Assembly (NCBI GenBank): GCA_031260245.1
Contig: JAIRKH010000089.1
Coordinates: 1-38,174, forward strand
Reading direction: 5' to 3'
Source of the DNA: Treponema sp.
GTDB lineage: Bacteria > Spirochaetota > Spirochaetia > Treponematales > Breznakiellaceae
Length of the DNA: 38,174 bases
The translations under genes were made by a program, and so were the position numbers. Positions 37,828 through 38,174 of this stretch are shown in pieces (positions within the stretch are counted from its first letter, which is position 1; each line of letters opens with the position of its first letter). The notes beneath the pieces are model-generated. The model was not told the DNA's origin. It worked only from the letters and a program-made list of their open reading frames with translations, and ran no database searches.

Positions 37828-38174
37828 GGCATGGGTGTCAGATACTCGTCGCCGAGAATAGGTTCGTCTAATAAGTCGGATTGCCGATGCAACCGGTGGT
37901 ATAGACTCCCAAACGCCCACTCCGCCGCCCGCTCCACAAGCCCAGCCTTCACAGGATTCTCCGCAATGTACTCCCGCGTCCGCAGAAAGTCCTCTATCCC
38001 TCCGATTATCCGTGAATAGAAGCGTTCCCCCCACACGTGTCCCTTCCGCCCGTGCGCCTTGTTCCACGCCTTCGCGAAATTACACTTTATCCATTGCATT
38101 ATCTCCGATAGACTAGCGTCTTTACCCGGTTTTATCAGGAAATGAATATGGTTTCCCATGATACAGAAATCCCA
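37824..38174 (-). CDS. REP-associated / IS200-type (Y1) transposase, 5' part outside the window
   Basis: The C-terminal 116 residues of a Y1 transposase, open at the window edge. The HUH metal motif is NHIHF in FCIMGNHIHFLIKPGKD; the catalytic Tyr is most likely in TREYIAENPVKAGLV, the usual YIxxNPxKAGL motif. The segment MQWIKCNFAKAWNKAHGRKGHVWGERFYSRII is the family's R-[Y/F]-x-W-N...G-H-x-W-[Q/G]-x-R-[Y/F] block. These single-strand transposases are often single-copy and act on REP palindromes. The final codons (EYLTPMP, stop) are written by a GGTGTCAGATAC motif, a degenerate copy of the palindromes elsewhere in the window. The C-terminus ends cleanly, so the protein appears intact as far as seen. 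Confidence 0.85.
   Translation of the reverse strand, partial: WDFCIMGNHIHFLIKPGKDASLSEIMQWIKCNFAKAWNKAHGRKGHVWGERFYSRIIGGIEDFLRTREYIAENPVKAGLVERAAEWAFGSLYHRLHRQSDLLDEPILGDEYLTPMP
37834..37845. repeat. Degenerate REP-like motif at the transposase 3' end
   Basis: GGTGTCAGATAC differs by one base from the GGTGTCAGACAC at 23249 and lies inside the last codons of the transposase gene. Confidence 0.6.

Overview
The window looks like chromosome from a fibre-degrading, Treponema-like spirochaete. Taxonomic evidence, by family resemblance and not by search: a FlaB-type periplasmic flagellin behind a sigma-28 promoter, a large protein resembling a Spirochaete-restricted DUF family, many lipoproteins with loose spirochaete lipoboxes, and an EF-G paralogue of the class common in spirochaetes. 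Anaerobic traits (radical-SAM ribonucleotide-reductase activase-like protein, indolepyruvate:ferredoxin oxidoreductase subunit) and three plant or fungal glucan-degrading lipoproteins suggest a gut anaerobe such as a termite or rumen treponeme; the host is inference only.

Layout. 1-2.5 kb: a broken alpha/beta-hydrolase, tRNA-Leu, maf, groES and a YitT-family membrane protein, the last four on the minus strand. 2.7-10.9 kb, plus strand: divergent EF-G paralogue, GH5 lipoprotein, WD40 lipoprotein, small heat-shock protein with a structured leader, malic enzyme, Rrf2 regulator, TatD hydrolase. 10.9-13.6 kb: DUF445 protein and an SH3-like lipoprotein (minus) head-to-head with an omptin-type outer-membrane protease (plus). 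13.6-15.0 kb: two tRNA-Ser genes, a radical-SAM activase, tRNA-Ala. 15.1-18.4 kb: iorB, recF, dnaN and a convincing oriC (DnaA boxes, AT-rich tract, DnaA-trio) with no dnaA beside it. 18.4-23.1 kb, plus strand: META lipoprotein, paaK, an AT-rich island with a Bpu10I-type restriction endonuclease, an orphan ABC permease and folP. 23.1-25.2 kb: repeats, flaB with terminator, tyrosine phosphatase. 25.2-33.2 kb, minus strand: YfiH/laccase-domain protein, GH16 glucanase, DUF5312-like protein, dacA, rimO, rodZ-like gene, LolA-like gene. 33.3-36.6 kb: a two-enzyme GH5-CBM-GH30 lipoprotein. 36.8 kb to the end: a radical-SAM protein and the 3' part of a REP-associated (IS200-type) transposase.

How the genes fit together. 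The three glycoside hydrolases all carry lipoboxes, which predicts membrane-anchored degradation of cellulose, xylan and beta-1,3/1,4-glucan. IorB and PaaK could act in one arylacetate pathway (aromatic 2-oxoacids to aryl-acetyl-CoA). The transposase at the right edge and at least four GGTGTCNGACAC palindromes look like a RAYT/REP pair; an inverted copy of one longer repeat forms the 3' end of folP. Five genes have consensus-like promoters ending 7-10 nt before an ATG with no Shine-Dalgarno, so leaderless transcripts look common. Calls rest on reading motifs by eye; no database search was run.
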